Positions 61,688-64,000 of a stretch of 64,000 bases of DNA are shown here, one piece after another. Source of the stretch: Xenophilus sp. AP218F (GTDB lineage Bacteria > Pseudomonadota > Gammaproteobacteria > Burkholderiales > Chromobacteriaceae); NCBI GenBank assembly GCA_002213445.1, contig NJIE01000006.1, forward strand, positions 124,459 to 188,458. Reading direction: 5' to 3'. The number at the start of each line of letters is the position of its first letter. Within the stretch, counting starts at the first letter, position 1. The position numbers and the translations under genes are program-made. The notes below the pieces were generated by a model. The model saw only the letters and a list, made by a program, of their open reading frames with translations. It was not told the DNA's origin and made no database searches.

Positions 61688-62294
61688 GCCTTGCTCCTGA
61701 TATGAACGCCGCCATCCTGGCAGCATCTTTGATTCCCCTGGACGCCTCCACTCCGCTGGAAACATCCACCGCCGCCGGCCTTACCCGGCGCACAGCCTCT
61801 GCAATATTGTTTTCGTCCAGCCCGCCGGACAGTATCAACGGCAGGCTCAAATCATCGGGCAGCAAAGCCCAGTCGAACGTCTGGCCGGTGCCGCCGTGCG
61901 CGCCGTCGACAAAGGCGTCGGCGAGCAGCCCGCGGGCATCGGGATAGCGCGCCGCCCAGTCGGCCAGATTGACTCCGGGCTTGACCCGCGCGGCCTTCAG
62001 GTAGGGCCGCTGGAAACTGCGGCAAAACGCGGCGTCTTCTTCGCCGTGGAATTGCAGCACATCGATGGCGCAGGCGGCCAGCGCCTCTTCCACCTCTTCC
62101 CGCCGCGGGTTGACGAACAAGGCTACCACGCTGACGAAAGGCGGCAAGGCGGCAATCACTTCTTGCGCCTGCGCCAGCCCGACATGGCGCGGGCTTGGCG
62201 GGTAAAACACCAGACCGATGGCGTCAGCGCCCAACCGGGCCGCCTCGCGCGCGTCTTGCGGACGGGTGATGCCGCAAATCTTGATTCGCATCAT
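61674..62294 (-). CDS. trpF: Phosphoribosylanthranilate isomerase
   Basis: A 206-aa TIM-barrel enzyme for the third step of tryptophan synthesis. The catalytic cysteine is C7 ([13 protein letters not shown]) and the general acid an aspartate in [20 protein letters not shown]; also [43 protein letters not shown] and [15 protein letters not shown] are the family blocks. Two ATG codons in succession give either start; GGAAAGC is upstream. It overlaps trpB by 14 bases and begins 21 bases after truA. trpC, trpD and trpE must be elsewhere, as usual in betaproteobacteria with this split. Confidence 0.96.
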   Translation of the reverse strand: MMRIKICGITRPQDAREAARLGADAIGLVFYPPSPRHVGLAQAQEVIAALPPFVSVVALFVNPRREEVEEALAACAIDVLQFHGEEDAAFCRSFQRPYLKAARVKPGVNLADWAARYPDARGLLADAFVDGAHGGTGQTFDWALLPDDLSLPLILSGGLDENNIAEAVRRVRPAAVDVSSGVEASRGIKDAARMAAFISGARHGSV

Positions 62295-62315
62295 GCAGCG
62301 CTTTCCATGCGATGA

Positions 62316-63107
62316 CTACCGCCACAATACCAGTCGCGATGGCTCCACGCGCGACGGCAAGTCAAATGTTTCCGGGTAACCCACGCCGGTCAGGAACAAA
62401 CCGTCGGGCATGAAAGTGGGCGGCGCGGCGGTGCGGTCGCGGGCCGCCAACAAGCGGCGCATGTCGTCCGCCGCCAGCGCGCCCTTGCCGACGTAGACCA
62501 GCGCGCCGACGATGTTGCGCACCATGTGGTGCAAGAAGGCGTCGGCGGTGAGATCGAAACGGATCAGGCCGCCGTCGGCGTGGATGTCCAGTCGTTGCAA
62601 ATCCTTGATCGGCGACTTGGCCTGGCACTCAGCGGCCCGGAAGCTGGAAAAATCGTGACGTCCCAGCAGATGCGCCGCCGCGGCGCGCATCGCGTCCGCG
62701 TCCAGCGGCTGATGAAACCAGCCGGTCCGGCCCGCCAGCAAGCAGGGACGCACCGCGCTGGTCAACAGGAAGTAACTGTAGCTGCGCGAAAACGCCGAAA
62801 ACCGGGCGTGAAACTCGTCGCCGACCTCGCGCGCCCAAACCACGGCGATCTCGGCCGGCAGCAAGGCGTTGACGCCGCGCACCCAGGCGTTGAGCGGCCG
62901 CGTCGCGTCGGTATCGAAATGCACCACCTGCATCGCGGCGTGCACGCCGGCATCGGTACGCCCCGCCGCCGCCGTCGTCATGTCGTCCCTGCCGGCAATC
63001 TGCGCGATCGCCCGATTCAGCTTGTCCTGCACCGTATTGCCATGCGGCTGGGTCTGCCAGCCGGCAAACGCCCTGCCGTCGTACTCGACGCCAAGCGCTA
63101 TTCTCAT
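62316..63107 (-). CDS. truA: tRNA pseudouridine synthase A
   Basis: A 263-aa enzyme that makes pseudouridine at positions 38-40 of many tRNAs. The catalytic aspartate is D52 in AAGRTDAGVHAAMQVVHFDT. The start MRIALGVEYDGRAFAGWQTQPHGNTVQDKLN and the late segment FLHHMVRNIVGALVYVGKG are typical. The start at 63107 has AAGGTG upstream and its ATG overlaps the stop of the CbiQ-like gene (ATGA), showing coupling. Family length is 260-270. A longer frame upstream is not supported. Confidence 0.96.
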   Translation of the reverse strand: MRIALGVEYDGRAFAGWQTQPHGNTVQDKLNRAIAQIAGRDDMTTAAAGRTDAGVHAAMQVVHFDTDATRPLNAWVRGVNALLPAEIAVVWAREVGDEFHARFSAFSRSYSYFLLTSAVRPCLLAGRTGWFHQPLDADAMRAAAAHLLGRHDFSSFRAAECQAKSPIKDLQRLDIHADGGLIRFDLTADAFLHHMVRNIVGALVYVGKGALAADDMRRLLAARDRTAAPPTFMPDGLFLTGVGYPETFDLPSRVEPSRLVLWR

Positions 63108-63739
63108 GCCCACACCTTCATCAAGAAACCCGCCAGCGCCGCCAGCAGCAATAAAAACGCCGCATCCGGCCAACCATGGCGATAAAGCTTCAACTCTACC
63201 CTATCCGGCATCGCTTGCGCCACGCCAAACAATTCGCGCCGCCAGTTTTCCCACGAGAGGCCGGGTGGTTCAGCCTGCAGACGCTCGGCATGCGCCAGCG
63301 TCAAGGCCAGGCGCAAGCCTATCTTCTCCACCGGCAGCCCCAGCCAGCGCCCCGGCCGCAGCAAGATGTACAAACCCGCCAGCACCCCCTCCTGGCGATA
63401 GCGCAGCCAGAGCAGGCGAATCAGCCAGACCAGCGTCAGCACTCTCGCCGCCTGCTGCGCGCCTTGCCCCAGACCTTCCCGCGTCGGGGCCCAAACGCCC
63501 GGCCACAGGGCCTGGCCGGGCACGCTCCAGCCCAGCGCCAGCACCATGGCCAGCAACAGCCACTTCATGCGCCGCAAGCTGCCGATCAGCGCCTTCGGCT
63601 CGCAAAGAACCAGCGCCAGGCCGCTGGCCAGCAGCGCCAAAAACAAAGGCGCTGGAGGCAGAAACTGCAGCACCAGCGCCGTCAGCAGCCACCCGGCCAG
63701 ACAGGTGGCCGGGTGCAAAACAGGCATCAATCGTTTCAA
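63104..63739 (-). CDS. Membrane protein resembling CbiQ/EcfT transporter components
   Basis: A 211-aa hydrophobic protein: helices near residues 8-30 (HPATCLAGWLLTALVLQFLPPAP), 32-46, 58-78 (MKWLLLAMVLALGWSVPGQAL), 95-112 (AARVLTLVWLIRLLWLRY) and 192-208. The HPATxLxxWL start, the middle R-x-L-x-L-x-W segment and an L-A-L-T-L-A-H-A-E-R-L cytoplasmic helix recall the T component of ECF transporters, though the two A-R-G coupling motifs are not clear. It overlaps both neighbours by 4 bases (fimV stop and truA start), so it is in the operon. No ECF ATPase or S component is in view, so the function is open. Confidence 0.65.
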   Translation of the reverse strand: MKRLMPVLHPATCLAGWLLTALVLQFLPPAPLFLALLASGLALVLCEPKALIGSLRRMKWLLLAMVLALGWSVPGQALWPGVWAPTREGLGQGAQQAARVLTLVWLIRLLWLRYRQEGVLAGLYILLRPGRWLGLPVEKIGLRLALTLAHAERLQAEPPGLSWENWRRELFGVAQAMPDRVELKLYRHGWPDAAFLLLLAALAGFLMKVWA

Positions 63740-64000
63740 CGTCCCCGGCTCTCCTGCATCAAGGCGTCCGCCGTTTCCTTATCGCCCATTTCCAGATACA
63801 GCTTGGCCAACGCCACCTTGTCGTCCGCTTCCTCGGGCACCACCGCCGCCTGCCCCACCGGCGAAACCGGCGGCGTTTCCGGCTTCAGCTGCGCCGGCGT
63901 TTCGAACCCCAGCCCGGCCAACGTGCCCGCCAGCGGCATCTCCGCCTTGGGCTCCGCGACGGCGGTCTTGGCAAGGGGCGCGGCGGGCGGCTCCGCCTCG
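63736..64000 (-). CDS. fimV: FimV-like pilus assembly protein, C-terminal end (partial)
   Basis: The frame runs in from beyond the right edge and ends at 63736. Visible are an Ala/Pro/Glu-rich linker (EPPAAPLAKTAVAEPKAE) followed by a short helical TPR-like unit, DDKVALAKLYLEMGDKETADALMQE. The K-(V/L)-x-L-A-x-x-Y-x-x-M-G-D motif at the C-terminus is the FimV family signature, and fimV upstream of truA-trpF is common in Neisseriales and Pseudomonas. FimV is an inner-membrane peptidoglycan-binding protein for type IV pili and polar localisation. The LysM and transmembrane parts lie outside the window. Confidence 0.85.
   Translation of the reverse strand, partial: EAEPPAAPLAKTAVAEPKAEMPLAGTLAGLGFETPAQLKPETPPVSPVGQAAVVPEEADDKVALAKLYLEMGDKETADALMQESRGR

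Overview
This 64 kb window is a stretch of core chromosome from a GC-rich betaproteobacterium of the Neisseriales, most likely a Chromobacterium species. The strongest clue is the aminotransferase at 38803-40182: its length (459 aa), residues W60, Y153 and K288 and most of its sequence agree with my memory of the C. violaceum omega-transaminase CV2025, with scattered substitutions that suggest a related species or strain. The gene set (FimV-truA-trpFBA-accD operon, Prx5-Grx fusion, BipA, MotAB, CcoIS) fits. I see no insertion sequence, prophage block, CRISPR array, rRNA or tRNA. The window starts inside a UmuD-like gene and ends inside fimV.

Layout. 1-343: end of a UmuD-like SOS peptidase and a 49-codon ORF. 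581-10116 (minus strand): a fatty-acid degradation block of thiolase, dehydrogenase/hydratase, FadL porin, thioesterase, FadE and a PsrA-like TetR regulator; a shared AAAC-N4-GTTT dyad precedes three transcription units. 10266-16629 (minus): metZ, a MarR/DUF488 pair with a palindrome inside its promoter, an iron alcohol dehydrogenase, MarC and BipA. 16829-25302: two poorly understood genes, a quinone oxidoreductase, a preQ1-I riboswitch with the queuosine-precursor transporter YhhQ, ccoIS, and nupC behind a consensus sigma-70 promoter. 25387-34730: LplT-like MFS, flavin disulfide reductase, Prx5-Grx, YaeR-like VOC, Slt-type transglycosylase, NDUFA9-like protein, cca and an RNA methyltransferase. 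34794-38641 (minus): motA-motB followed by a membrane-anchored methyltransferase and an HDOD protein.

38803-46391 is a divergent polyamine-degradation locus. On the minus strand are alanine dehydrogenase, PuuD, PuuA-like ligase and the pyruvate-dependent transaminase; on the plus strand are a PuuR-like repressor, a VOC protein and the PuuC aldehyde dehydrogenase. No PuuB oxidase is present. The transaminase plausibly replaces it, with alanine dehydrogenase regenerating pyruvate from the alanine formed. A TTGCAAA-N10-TTTGCAA dyad over the putative ald promoter is a candidate operator.

46487-58382: periplasmic binding protein, histidine phosphatase, azoR/LysR divergent pair, a DUF3141 protein with a PhaC-like Cys-Asp-His triad, a tandem glycine riboswitch in front of a UPF0126/TRIC-type transporter, ChaA, OsmC-like protein, TsaD and a YheS-type ABC-F ATPase. 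An AT-rich gap at 58430-58660 holds three DnaA-box-like 9-mers. 58742-64000 (minus) is the tightly packed fimV - CbiQ-like - truA - trpF - trpB - trpA - accD operon.

The items I rate highest are the polyamine locus lacking PuuB, the PsrA-like regulon, the two riboswitch-transporter pairs, and the DUF3141 enzyme.
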